Part shown: piece after piece, positions 1 through 8,137 of the stretch
Layout: each line of letters begins with the position of its first letter
Numbering within the stretch: position 1 is the first letter of the stretch
Assembly: GCF_024198215.1 (NCBI RefSeq)
Contig: NZ_JAKCFA010000026.1
Span: forward strand, 124,001 to 188,000
Direction: 5' to 3'
Length of the DNA: 64,000 nt
Source: Myxococcus qinghaiensis
GTDB lineage: Bacteria > Myxococcota > Myxococcia > Myxococcales > Myxococcaceae
The notes under the pieces: generated by a model
What the model was told of the DNA's origin: nothing
The model's input: the letters and a program-made list of their open reading frames with translations, nothing else
Database searches by the model: none
Made by a program: the position numbers and the translations under genes

Positions 1-1851
1 GAGCTGGTAGCGGACGTCCTGGTACAGGTCCGGCTTCGGGTCCATGGCCTCCAGCGTCAACCACGCGAAGCGGAACTGCTGCCAGGCCCGGAAGAGGTTC
101 TCCGCCCCTACTCCCTTGGTGTCGAAGAACCGCCTGCCCGTGGAGGCATAATCCCGCGCCTGCGCGAGCAGCTGCTCCGGAGGAAGCTCTGGCACGGGGA
201 TGACCTCCAGCCGCAGGTTCCAGACCCGCCAGGTCTCGTTGCCCGGGGGGTTGCGCACATTGTCGAAGACGAAGCTGTTCAACTCCCCGCGCTTGAGCGT
301 CCGGGCGGGGAGGATGTGCTCCAGCTCGCGCTCGGCGGTGGTGGTGGTATCCGGGGGGACCCAGCCCAGGTTCACGCCATTGAGGGACAGGGACACCTCT
401 TCCTTGGAGATGCCACTGGCCTGGTAGTGCAGCAGGGCCACCGCGCGGGTGGGCGCGACGAACTGGAAGTCGAAGGACTTCTGGTCGGAATGCTCCCAGC
501 GCACGCCCTCTCCCAGACCGAACGAGTCGGGCACGTTCTCGACGCCCAGGGTCAGCGGCTCCGCCCCCTGCCCGCCCGAGGCCACGCCCCCCGGCAGGAA
601 CACGAAGGCCAGCGCGCTGCCCGCCAGCCCCAGCACGAAGAGCGTCACGGTGCTCGTCAGGAGCCTGCGGGCCAGCGGCAGCCCGCGCCACCACAGCCAG
701 AGCTGGCCGGCGCGAGTGCTCGCGAGCTCCCGACGCTTGCGCGCCCGGTCCGCCGCGGTGGGGCCCGTGGGAATGGGAGCGGAGGTGACCTTCGTCGTCT
801 CCGGCACGAGCGCCGGCGGCGGGAGGGCCGGCGCGAGCGCCTGGGGGGCCGGCACGGGCGCCTCGGTCCCCGGAGCGCGGGTCCGAATCGGCCGGGTGGC
901 GTCCGCGTCGACGGAGGACTCTTCCAGCAGGAGTCCGAGGTCGGCGAGCGTGGGCAGCGCCAGCTCCGTGCGCTCCTCCCGCTCCTCCGTGAACGGCGCG
1001 ATGAACCCCGGCGGCATCGCGGTGGCGACAGGCGGGATTTGGATGGCCAGGGCCACCTCGGTGCGCTCCTCCTCGACCTGCTCCATCACCGGCGGGCCTG
1101 GAAGCAGCGCGAGGCGGTCCGCGAGGAGGGCCACCTCGGTGCGCTCCTCCACGAAGGGCTCCACGGGCGGCAGGCTCGGCGCCACGGGCGCGACGAGCGG
1201 GCGCTTGCCGCTGGGCGGAGCCAGCGCGGGAAAGTCATCGGCCAGCACCGGTATCGGACGCGGCGCCACGGGCGCGACGAGCGGGCGCTTGCCGCTGGGC
1301 GGGGCCAGCGCGGGGAAGTCATCGGCCAGCACCGGTATCGGACGCGGCGCCACGGGCGCGACGAGCGGGCGCTTGCCGCTGGGCGGGGCCAGCGCGGGGA
1401 AGTCATCGGCCAGCACCGGCACCAGACGCGGCGGCGCCACGGGCGCGACGAGCGGCACCTCGCCCGTGGGGAGGTACTGTTGCTCCACTCCGCCCGGAGG
1501 CGGCGGGGCCGGCGGGTTGCGGCGGATGGGACGCGTGGCGTCCTCGTCCCCATCCGGGGGCACCCAGAGGAAGGTGAACTCCACCGGGCCCACGCCGATG
1601 CGGTCCCCATCCCGCAGGAGCTGCTCGCCCTTCAGCACGCTGCCGTTGAGGGCCGTCCCGTTGGAGCTGCCCATGTCCTGCGTGAAGTACTGCCCGCCCC
1701 GCAGGACGATGCGGGCATGCAGACGGGAGACGCCATGGTCATGCAACACCAGGTCGTTCTCCGACGTCCGACCGATCTTCACCTCGGCCTGCTCGAAGAC
1801 GAGCTCCCTGCCCTGCTGGAGCCCCTTGGTGATGGAGAGGAGAATCGGCAG
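1..1851 (-). CDS. FHA-domain membrane protein of the Tad-like locus (partial, cut by left edge)
   Basis: The N-terminus (about residues 1-95) has an FHA fold with the usual core residues: an IGR turn, an SRLHARI strand and a SSNGT loop, which bind phosphothreonine. A proline/alanine-rich linker follows, with an in-frame 28-residue tandem repeat, then one hydrophobic segment near residues 400-420 and a beta-rich C-terminal part that runs off the window. No ATG, GTG or TTG lies between the in-frame stop and the conserved FHA start. The best start is CTG at 1849-1851, with a purine-rich SD about 7 nt upstream, giving MPILLSITKG. It follows tadC by 11 nt in the same operon, so a role in sensing or assembly for that machine is inferred. 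Confidence 0.8.
   Translation of the reverse strand, partial: MPILLSITKGLQQGRELVFEQAEVKIGRTSENDLVLHDHGVSRLHARIVLRGGQYFTQDMGSSNGTALNGSVLKGEQLLRDGDRIGVGPVEFTFLWVPPDGDEDATRPIRRNPPAPPPPGGVEQQYLPTGEVPLVAPVAPPRLVPVLADDFPALAPPSGKRPLVAPVAPRPIPVLADDFPALAPPSGKRPLVAPVAPRPIPVLADDFPALAPPSGKRPLVAPVAPSLPPVEPFVEERTEVALLADRLALLPGPPVMEQVEEERTEVALAIQIPPVATAMPPGFIAPFTEEREERTELALPTLADLGLLLEESSVDADATRPIRTRAPGTEAPVPAPQALAPALPPPALVPETTKVTSAPIPTGPTAADRARKRRELASTRAGQLWLWWRGLPLARRLLTSTVTLFVLGLAGSALAFVFLPGGVASGGQGAEPLTLGVENVPDSFGLGEGVRWEHSDQKSFDFQFVAPTRAVALLHYQASGISKEEVSLSLNGVNLGWVPPDTTTTAERELEHILPARTLKRGELNSFVFDNVRNPPGNETWRVWNLRLEVIPVPELPPEQLLAQARDYASTGRRFFDTKGVGAENLFRAWQQFRFAWLTLEAMDPKPDLYQDVRYQL
1181..1455. repeat. 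84-bp in-frame tandem repeat (about 3.2 copies)
   Basis: The 20-mer gccacgggcgcgacgagcgg begins at 1181, 1265 and 1349, a period of 84 bp. A fourth, partial copy starts at 1436 after a 3-bp insertion. The period is a multiple of three, so each copy adds 28 residues to the proline-rich linker of the FHA protein (core PVLADDFPALAPPSGKRPLV). The copies are nearly identical, which points to recent expansion. Confidence 0.9.
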
Positions 1852-1862
1852 AGGACTACCCC

Positions 1863-2747
1863 CTACGCGAGCTCACCGAAGAAGAACTGGAACACGATGG
1901 GCCCGAAGAGCACCATGAACACCGTCGGGAAGATGCAGGCGATGAGCGGGAAGAGCATCTTCACCGGGGCCTCGCCGGCCAGCTTCTCCGCGCGCTGCGT
2001 GCGGTCGATGCGCATCTGCGTGGACTGGATGCGCAGCACCTTGCCCAAGCTCGTGCCCATCTTGTCCGCCTGGATCAGCGCCGTGACGAACGTCGTCAGT
2101 GGCGGCAGGTCCACGCGCACAATCATGCTCTTGAGGCCTTCTTCGCGCGTCTTGCCCATCTTGAGCTGCTTGAGCACCAGCTGCAGCTCCTCGCGAAGCG
2201 GGCCCGTCTTGCCCTTCTCCACGACCTTGGCCAGCGCGGCGGTGAAGTCCAGGCCCGCCTCCACCGACAGCGTCAGGAGGTCCAGGTTGTACGGCAGCGC
2301 GCGGCTGATGAGCAGGTGGCGCTTCTTGACCTGGTCGTTCAGCCAGAGCATCGGGTAGTACATCCCGAAGAGCAGGAACAGGATGGACCAGACCAGGTTC
2401 TGCCCCGTGCCGTTGAGGATGAAGAGGCCCATCAGCAGGCCCACCACGGCGCTCACTTCCTGGAGCGCCATCATGTCCTCGGGCTTGTAGCCCTGGGGCT
2501 CACCGGCCTTGATGAGGTTGCGGCGCGACTTCGCCTCGTAGCCCGGCCAGATGAAGCGGCGGTTCATGGCACCCAGGCGGCGGATGGCCACCGAGCCGAA
2601 GCCCTTCATGCCGCCCTGGGACTCGTCGCGCACTTCCGACAGGAAGCGCTCGAAGAGCACCTGGTACAGACCGAGTCCGAGGAAGCCGATGGCTCCCGCG
2701 AAGAGCAGCGCGGAGCTGCCGACCAACACTTGCGTCAGGATGTCCAC
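1863..2747 (-). CDS. tadC: TadC-like type II secretion F-domain membrane protein
   Basis: This 294-aa integral membrane protein has an N-terminal membrane segment (residues 6-30), paired membrane segments around 98-135, a cytoplasmic T2SS-F four-helix domain (about 150-260) and a C-terminal membrane helix. The T2SS-F core contains the SVEAGLDFTAALAKV helix and the later QADKMGTSLGKVLR repeat helix. TadC-type proteins form the inner-membrane platform of Tad/Flp pili together with TadB. It lies 10 nt downstream of tadB and 11 nt upstream of the FHA gene. Length and order match the TadB-TadC pair of other Tad loci. Confidence 0.88.
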   Translation of the reverse strand: MDILTQVLVGSSALLFAGAIGFLGLGLYQVLFERFLSEVRDESQGGMKGFGSVAIRRLGAMNRRFIWPGYEAKSRRNLIKAGEPQGYKPEDMMALQEVSAVVGLLMGLFILNGTGQNLVWSILFLLFGMYYPMLWLNDQVKKRHLLISRALPYNLDLLTLSVEAGLDFTAALAKVVEKGKTGPLREELQLVLKQLKMGKTREEGLKSMIVRVDLPPLTTFVTALIQADKMGTSLGKVLRIQSTQMRIDRTQRAEKLAGEAPVKMLFPLIACIFPTVFMVLFGPIVFQFFFGELA

Positions 2748-2757
2748 GGAGCACCCC

Positions 2758-3603
2758 TCAAATATCGATGTTGACGATGCGGCGGATGATGAGGATGCCC
2801 AGGACTTCCATGATCGCGATGATCACCACGAGGATCCACCCGAAGAAGTGGTTCATCATGGGCTCCATCAAGTCCGGCCGCATGTAGTTGAGCACCATGC
2901 CCAGCACGCCGGGCATGGCCGCGACGATCCACCCCTGCAGCTTGCCCTGCGAGGTGAGGGCGTCGATCTTGCCCTCCAGGCGGAAGCGCTCGCGAATCAC
3001 GTTGGACATGGTCTCGAACATCTCCGCCATGTTGCCGCCGAGCTGGCGCGAGATGTTGGTGGACACCACCACCAGCTCCAGGTCGTCGCTGCCCACGCGC
3101 TTGCCCATGTTGACGAGCGCCTCTTCCAGCGGGACGCCCAGCTTCACTTCCTTCACGAACAGGCCGAACTCCTGCGACAGCGGCGCCATCGCCTCGCGCG
3201 CCACGTGCTCGATGGCCTGCGGGAAGGTGAGACCGGCCTTGAACGCGTTGGCCATCGCCTGCAGCGCGTCCACCAGCTGGACGTTGAACTTCTTGATGCG
3301 CCGCTTGCGGTAGTGCTTGACCATCAACATCGGCAGGAAGAAGCCGAACACCGTGGCCACGACGGCCAGGATGGGGTTGAAGATGATGTAGGACAGGATG
3401 CCCAGCAAGCACATGCACGCGATGTTGAGGACCAACATCTGGCGCGCATCGATGAAGAGGAACATGTCGCTCAAGTCGTTCATCGACTTGGCGACGTAGC
3501 GCTCCTGGTACTGCTCATACGCCTTCGAGAGGACGCTGAAGATCACCAGGCTGAAGAAGAAGACCGAGCCTGTGACGAGGAGGAGGACGATTCCGGCAAG
3601 CAT
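2758..3603 (-). CDS. tadB: TadB-like type II secretion F-domain membrane protein
   Basis: This 281-aa protein has N-terminal hydrophobic helices (about 4-26 and 55-95), a cytoplasmic T2SS-F domain (about 105-225) with the ALQAMANAFKAGLTFPQAIE and ISRQLGGNMAEMFE helices, and two C-terminal membrane segments. TadB pairs with TadC as the platform on which the TadA/CpaF ATPase acts. It lies 39 nt downstream of cpaB and 10 nt upstream of tadC. In many Tad loci the secretin, CpaE and ATPase genes sit between cpaB and tadB. They are missing here. Confidence 0.88.
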   Translation of the reverse strand: MLAGIVLLLVTGSVFFFSLVIFSVLSKAYEQYQERYVAKSMNDLSDMFLFIDARQMLVLNIACMCLLGILSYIIFNPILAVVATVFGFFLPMLMVKHYRKRRIKKFNVQLVDALQAMANAFKAGLTFPQAIEHVAREAMAPLSQEFGLFVKEVKLGVPLEEALVNMGKRVGSDDLELVVVSTNISRQLGGNMAEMFETMSNVIRERFRLEGKIDALTSQGKLQGWIVAAMPGVLGMVLNYMRPDLMEPMMNHFFGWILVVIIAIMEVLGILIIRRIVNIDI

Positions 3604-3642
3604 GGGCGCGCTTCCCTGGGGGTGAGGGCGGCGTGGCGCGGA

Positions 3643-4458
3643 CTACTGGGCGCCAGCGGCGGCGGCCTTCTCGCTGCCGCCCTTGATGATCTGGATGATC
3701 TCCCGGCGCTTGGCTTCCAGCACGCGGGTACGCTCACCGGACAGCAGGGTGCTGATGGTGGCGCGGCCGCGCTCCTCGATGAGGTCGACGTCGTCCTCGT
3801 TGCGCAAGCTGAGCGTCAGTGCGCCCAGCTCCGCGGCCAGCACGAGGATTTCCGCCTCTTCCGGCAGCACCATCAGCGACACGTTGTTGTAGTCGCGCTG
3901 GCCTTCCGGGATGAGGTTGACGTTGGTGGTACCGGTGATTTTTCCGGTCGCCACCACGATGATGTTCTGCAGCAGCGTCACGCCGACGTTCTCGTCCGTC
4001 TGCGGGTCGCGGAACGTGCCGATGATGTCCACGTGGTCATTCGGGCGAATCCAGCCGCCGACGGCGGTGGTGTTCTTCGCCTCGATGGTCATCGCGCGCA
4101 TCTTCTTCTGCACCTTCGAGGACAGGCGCTCGGCGGCCTTGGTCGTCTCGAACTGGCTCCACAGCAGCGGATCACCCGCCTGCAGTGCCACGAGCACCTT
4201 CTGGTTCACGACGTAGGACGCCGAGTCAGGACGAACCACCGACGAGGTGACGAACTGCTCCGGCACCGAGCGCTGGGAGATCATCTCGAAGGTGATGACG
4301 GTGCCTTCGGGGACGTCCTGGGCCGCGACCACCACGGGTACCAGGTTCCAGCCGCGGCGCACGTCGGCTTCCTTCTTCTTGATGGCGGAATACGCGATGA
4401 CACCGGCGAGAAGGCCGAGTACGAGCGCGACGACGAGCGGGGTCTTGCCCTTCAGCAT
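3643..4458 (-). CDS. cpaB: Flp pilus assembly protein CpaB/RcpC
   Basis: This 271-aa protein has an N-terminal membrane anchor (about residues 8-26) followed by a SAF-type beta-clip domain (about 40-110, with VVVAAQDVPEGTVIT) and an RcpC/CpaB periplasmic domain (about 115-235, with IRPNDHVDIIGTF). CpaB proteins sit in the periplasm near the Tad secretin. The start has a GGAGG 11 nt upstream. A strong sigma70-like promoter lies about 100 nt upstream, so cpaB-tadB-tadC-FHA may form its own transcription unit. The C-terminus ends in a short alanine-rich tail. Confidence 0.88.
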   Translation of the reverse strand: MLKGKTPLVVALVLGLLAGVIAYSAIKKKEADVRRGWNLVPVVVAAQDVPEGTVITFEMISQRSVPEQFVTSSVVRPDSASYVVNQKVLVALQAGDPLLWSQFETTKAAERLSSKVQKKMRAMTIEAKNTTAVGGWIRPNDHVDIIGTFRDPQTDENVGVTLLQNIIVVATGKITGTTNVNLIPEGQRDYNNVSLMVLPEEAEILVLAAELGALTLSLRNEDDVDLIEERGRATISTLLSGERTRVLEAKRREIIQIIKGGSEKAAAAGAQ

Positions 4459-4557
4459 GGTTCAGGAACCTCCAAAACGGGGGGGCGCCGTTCGGCGGCG
4501 AAGGCGTTCGAGGGGTGTAGAAATCTAGAAAGGCGCACCTTGCGCCGATGGCGCGGG

Positions 4558-4587
4558 ATGTTAGCCGTGCGATACAGCAGGTGTCAA
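4558..4587 (-). promoter_or_regulatory. sigma70-like promoter for cpaB operon
   Basis: On the minus strand TTGACA (4582-4587) and TAACAT (4558-4563) are separated by 18 nt. The -35 is perfect and the -10 is close to consensus. The predicted start leaves a leader of about 90 nt before the cpaB ATG at 4458. No transcript data are available. Confidence 0.55.
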
Positions 4588-4646
4588 AACCACCTCCCGC
4601 GACAGCACTGAATCCCGCGCCATCCCTGTCGAAATCAGCGGTTGCG

Positions 4647-5387
4647 TCAGAGCTTCCGGATCGCTTCCCGGTCCTCTTCGGTCAACCCGTTGTATTCGGT
4701 GATGCTGTAAAGGGCGTCCTGGACGACGTCGGCTTCGTCCTCGTCGTCGATGGTCTTCCCTTCCAGCAGGTTCAGCAGCTCCAGGATGTCCGGGTCCGTG
4801 GAGACGGGGCCCAGTTCGAAGGGGCCGTCCTGCTCGGAGGGGCCGCGCGCCTCGTTGAGGCAGTAGAGGTGGAACGGAACGACGTAGAGCTCCTCCTCGC
4901 CACCGCCGTCGGCGCCTCCGTCGATGCCGCCCGGGCCAATGCCCGTGGGAGGAACGTTGATGCGCACGCGGCCCATCAACATGCCGTTCTGGATGCGGCT
5001 GGGCGACACGTTGAGCATGACGAGCCCCGGCGGGAACGTCACCTGCACGGGAGCCCCCGTGTTGTTGCGCAGCGGAACGCAGACCAGCACCGCGGGGCCC
5101 GTGCCCACCGGGGCCACGCCATTGCCACAGTCCTTGGTGGCATCGCTCGCGCCGTACAGCGGCCCGACGATTTCCACGCCCGGAGGCAAGGTGAAGGTGG
5201 TGCCCACGGGAGCTCCCGGGTCCTCACCGAAGCCGGGCCGCTCCTTGTTCACCCCCGCGTCGAAGGTGATGGGGCCGCCGTCCGTCCTGCCGCCGTCGCC
5301 ATCATCGCCGTCGTCACTGCAAGCCAGCACCCCTGCTGCCCCTACCGCCGTCGCGACGACCATCCACTTCCAGGCCGCATGCGCCAT
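4647..5387 (-). CDS. putative lipoprotein, function unknown
   Basis: This 246-aa protein has a signal peptide ending in the lipobox VLAC, with the lipidated Cys at residue 23. An Asp/Gly-rich segment (DDGDDGDGGRTDGG) follows, typical of deltaproteobacterial outer-membrane lipoproteins. The rest is beta-rich and carries a second Gly/Asp stretch near residue 155 and an acidic C-terminal helix. I recognise no catalytic motif. It sits between the cpaB operon and the upstream membrane-protein gene, on the same strand, so a structural role in the Tad-like apparatus is possible. That is inferred from position only. Confidence 0.75.
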   Translation of the reverse strand: MAHAAWKWMVVATAVGAAGVLACSDDGDDGDGGRTDGGPITFDAGVNKERPGFGEDPGAPVGTTFTLPPGVEIVGPLYGASDATKDCGNGVAPVGTGPAVLVCVPLRNNTGAPVQVTFPPGLVMLNVSPSRIQNGMLMGRVRINVPPTGIGPGGIDGGADGGGEEELYVVPFHLYCLNEARGPSEQDGPFELGPVSTDPDILELLNLLEGKTIDDEDEADVVQDALYSITEYNGLTEEDREAIRKL

Positions 5388-5515
5388 TGCGCGCTCCTTG
5401 TCCTCGTCGTTGATGCGAAAGCGACCCTCCGGCCTTGGGCCACCGCGTCATGAGGTGGTCCGAGACTGGCTGACTACCGGGTCGTCGGCAACACCGGTGT
5501 GCATCATCGGACGTG

Positions 5516-6286
5516 TCAGGGAGTGGGCGACGGCGACAACTGCTCGATGGGCGACGCGGCGGGCTTCTCGGGAGGGGGCAGGTCCGGGTTGTAGAGGCCG
5601 CGCAGCACCAATTCCCGCTCGCGCTCGTCGAGCAGCAGCGCGGGCTCTCCTCCTCGGAGACCGACCATGCGGAGGCTGAAGCCCACGCCGTCCGGCGTCA
5701 CGTGCACCCACAGCGCGCCGGGAACGAGGGGCGCGGGGCGCGACTCCTCCGACTCCAGCCACACCACCTGCACGGGCACGGCGCGGAACTCGCGGGTGCG
5801 AAGCTGCTCGTGATTGGGCCCCGCCACCTCGAGCGCCTTGCGCCAGGACGCTTCATCCGTGGGCGCCTCACCGTGCGACTGGAGCTCCTGCACCATCGAC
5901 AGGTGGACCCGCCGCGCCACCCGTAGGAGGGACAGGTTCGCCACCTCTTCCGAGCGCGCCTCCTTGAGCGGGCGCCCATCCCCTGCCCCCACCGCGCCCA
6001 CCACGGACACGAGCACCGTGGCCGAGGCCCAGAGCGGCGCGGACCTTCCCCGCACCAGGCCCCAGACGAGGCGCAGCCCGCTCACCACCGCCAGCAGGCA
6101 ACCGGCGAGCAAAATCCAGCGCGGCGGCGGGCCGGAGTGGAACGACTGGCCCAGGCCCCGGGCCAGGTGTCGCCACTCGGGGACCGAGACGGAGATGACG
6201 CCCGCCGCCATCGCGAGGAACACGGCCGCGTGAAGCAGCCGCAACACCAGGGGCGACGGCGCCGCTGCTTCGCTCCGGGAGGTCAC
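5516..6286 (-). CDS. membrane protein of unknown function in Tad-like locus
   Basis: This 256-aa protein has three hydrophobic segments in its N-terminal third (about residues 14-34, 57-77 and 85-103), followed by a soluble domain of about 150 residues and a proline-rich tail. The soluble part has a helical stretch followed by beta strands. I see no known motif. The start codon overlaps the stop of the Flp-like gene by 4 nt, so the two are translationally coupled. It therefore probably belongs to the same apparatus. Confidence 0.7.
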   Translation of the reverse strand: MTSRSEAAAPSPLVLRLLHAAVFLAMAAGVISVSVPEWRHLARGLGQSFHSGPPPRWILLAGCLLAVVSGLRLVWGLVRGRSAPLWASATVLVSVVGAVGAGDGRPLKEARSEEVANLSLLRVARRVHLSMVQELQSHGEAPTDEASWRKALEVAGPNHEQLRTREFRAVPVQVVWLESEESRPAPLVPGALWVHVTPDGVGFSLRMVGLRGGEPALLLDERERELVLRGLYNPDLPPPEKPAASPIEQLSPSPTP

Positions 6287-6507
6287 GGGAACGGCAGGTT
6301 CAGCACGAAATAAAAGGAGTCGTAGTAGATCTGGTACGAGCGCATGAACAGGTCGATGACGTTCGACTGGACGTCATCCGTCCAGCGGACCTTGACCGAC
6401 GCGCCGATGACGAGCGCGACGACCAGCACCCAGTTCAGGATGGAGTATTCGACCATGGCCTGCCCACGTCGGGAGGCGCGGAGGCGCTGCGTCTTGGGGA
6501 AGCTCAT
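6283..6507 (-). CDS. small Flp/TadE-like prepilin with G/XXXXEY motif
   Basis: This 74-aa protein starts with a basic leader (RLRASRRG) followed by QAMVEY and a hydrophobic helix (about residues 24-40). That is the G/XXXXEY processing motif of Flp and TadE prepilins, with predicted cleavage after Gly15. The mature chain would be about 59 residues, close to an Flp pilin, but its C-terminus is unusually aromatic (YQIYYDSFYFVLN). It overlaps both flanking genes by 4 nt, so it is translated within the operon. It is the best candidate in the window for the major fibre subunit. A minor pseudopilin role is the alternative. Confidence 0.72.
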   Translation of the reverse strand: MSFPKTQRLRASRRGQAMVEYSILNWVLVVALVIGASVKVRWTDDVQSNVIDLFMRSYQIYYDSFYFVLNLPFP

Positions 6508-7325
6508 GGGGCTTTCTCCGAATCGGCGGGGTCCTTGGGGGCGTCCATCGCCGGAAGGTCCGGGAAGACGCGGTCCGCGTACTCCAGGCGGACCTTGGGC
6601 GCGGACGGGGGCGGTAGCACCATTCGAGGCTTGGCGTCGATACCGTACTCCGCCACCTCCATCGAATGGGCGATGCCCGGAATCTCCATCTTCGCCATCT
6701 GCATCAACGGAATCTCGCGGCTGATCCACATCCGCTTGATGACGGTCTTCTTCACCACCACCTCCACCGGGACGACCGTCACGGTGCCCGCCAGCGTCAT
6801 CACCCGCATCTCCTTGCTGGTGCGAAGCACGGGCTTCATCCCCGCCGGCACGGTGAACTTGGCGTCCTCCGGATCCACGACCTTGTCGTCCTTCTCCTGC
6901 TGGTCCATCTTCTTCAGGACGTGGCCCAGCGCCTCTTCCGAGTACTCCTGGGGACGGTCCGTGGGCCCGCCCACGAAGAGCCGGGAGATGGCGTCGTAGC
7001 GGATCTGCTCGCCCTCGCGCGCCACCAGCATGCGCATCTGCATGAGGGGGGACTTCATGGCCGGATGCGTGCCCGCCTCCATCTCCACCCACACCGCGTC
7101 CCGGCCCTGCTTGTCCTTCTCCTCCCCCACCACCGCCATGCGCCAGTAGTAGACGCGCAGGCCCCCCGCGCCGCCGTCGAAGCGGTACGTCACCCAGTCG
7201 CCCACGCGCGCGCTGCGAGCGCCTCGGGACAGATGGGACATGACCTCACGCGCCGCGGGGCTCTCCTCCGCGCGCGCGGGCGCCGCCATGAGCACCACCG
7301 CGATGACGGCCCACGCCCCCCTCAT
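6504..7325 (-). CDS. secreted protein of unknown function in Tad-like locus
   Basis: This 273-aa protein has a clear signal peptide ending at the Ala-Arg-Ala before EESP (about residue 19). The mature part is beta-rich and probably periplasmic, with a Pro-rich acidic C-terminus. No catalytic motif is visible. The long, curved-sheet-like strand pattern recalls lipoprotein-carrier or DUF3108-type folds, but that is only an impression. The start at 7325 was chosen because it opens the signal peptide and overlaps the upstream stop by 4 nt (ATGA). It also overlaps the downstream prepilin gene by 4 nt. Confidence 0.72.
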   Translation of the reverse strand: MRGAWAVIAVVLMAAPARAEESPAAREVMSHLSRGARSARVGDWVTYRFDGGAGGLRVYYWRMAVVGEEKDKQGRDAVWVEMEAGTHPAMKSPLMQMRMLVAREGEQIRYDAISRLFVGGPTDRPQEYSEEALGHVLKKMDQQEKDDKVVDPEDAKFTVPAGMKPVLRTSKEMRVMTLAGTVTVVPVEVVVKKTVIKRMWISREIPLMQMAKMEIPGIAHSMEVAEYGIDAKPRMVLPPPSAPKVRLEYADRVFPDLPAMDAPKDPADSEKAP

Positions 7326-8137
7326 TTGCCCGCCCCCTTCGCCGCCTTCGCCTTCTGCTCCTGCTCCCACGCCTCGCGACTCTTGCGCACCGCATCGTTG
7401 TTGGGCACGCCGTCCGGACGGTCCGTCCCCACCCACGTCTGCATGACGGTCGACATCCCATCGTCCACCTGGGAGATGGTCGTCATCACCTGCTCGCCCT
7501 TGCGTGCGTGCTCCATCGTCACCTGCGTGCCGCCCCCCAGCTTGGTGGCCGTGCTGCGCACCGGCTCGAAGCCCTGGCGCGTCAGCTCCGCCCCCACCCG
7601 CTGCTGCACGTCCGACAAATCTCCCGTCACCAGCGACGTGCGGTTCTGAGAGCCACCCGGGTCATCCCGCGTCGCCAGGTCCTGGCTGTAGAGCGTGCCC
7701 TCCAGCTTTATCAGCCCGGACGGGGTGGACTTCGGGGGACGGGTCCACAGGTCGCGCAGCGCCGTGAAGCCCACCGTCTTGCCCAGGTGCGTGCGCAACA
7801 CGACGCCCCGCTGCAGGCCCTCTCGGGTGAAGAGGGCGGAGACCACGGCCTCGTCCTCCAGGTCTCCCTCCACCACGGTGGGGTAGCCCTCGTCGCGCCA
7901 CTTCTGCGCGAAGTAGGCCGCCACCTTCTTCATGGGGTCGGTCGTCGTGAAGTAGGCCAGCCGGTAGTACTCGCCCCCGATGATGAGGTCGTTGCCGATG
8001 CGCGTGTGGATGGTGCCCGGGTAGACGGGCACCTCCTGCTCGGCGAGCGCCGGCCAGACGGCCAGGAGCGCGACACCGAGCAGGAGCCGGCGGGCCAGCA
8101 CGTTACTGCTCACAACGAATCTTGTTGTCCTGCTCAT
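7322..8137 (-). CDS. secreted protein of unknown function in Tad-like locus
   Basis: This protein of up to 271 aa has a signal peptide (core LLLGVALLAVWPALA) and a mature part of mixed alpha/beta character ending in a Lys/Ala-rich helix. Three starts are possible: ATG at 8137, which overlaps the upstream gene by 35 nt, or GTG at 8113 or 8101. The GTG at 8101 gives the most compact signal peptide and no overlap. The central portion has two similar halves, each with a helix then strands (around residues 60-130 and 170-235), perhaps an internal duplication. Function is unknown. It is co-transcribed with prepilin-like genes. Confidence 0.72.
   Translation of the reverse strand: MSRTTRFVVSSNVLARRLLLGVALLAVWPALAEQEVPVYPGTIHTRIGNDLIIGGEYYRLAYFTTTDPMKKVAAYFAQKWRDEGYPTVVEGDLEDEAVVSALFTREGLQRGVVLRTHLGKTVGFTALRDLWTRPPKSTPSGLIKLEGTLYSQDLATRDDPGGSQNRTSLVTGDLSDVQQRVGAELTRQGFEPVRSTATKLGGGTQVTMEHARKGEQVMTTISQVDDGMSTVMQTWVGTDRPDGVPNNDAVRKSREAWEQEQKAKAAKGAGK

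Noticed and set aside
1181..1455. Reading the 84-bp repeats as a mobile element or CRISPR
   Set aside because: They keep frame within the FHA gene and have no spacers, terminal inverted repeats or target duplications.
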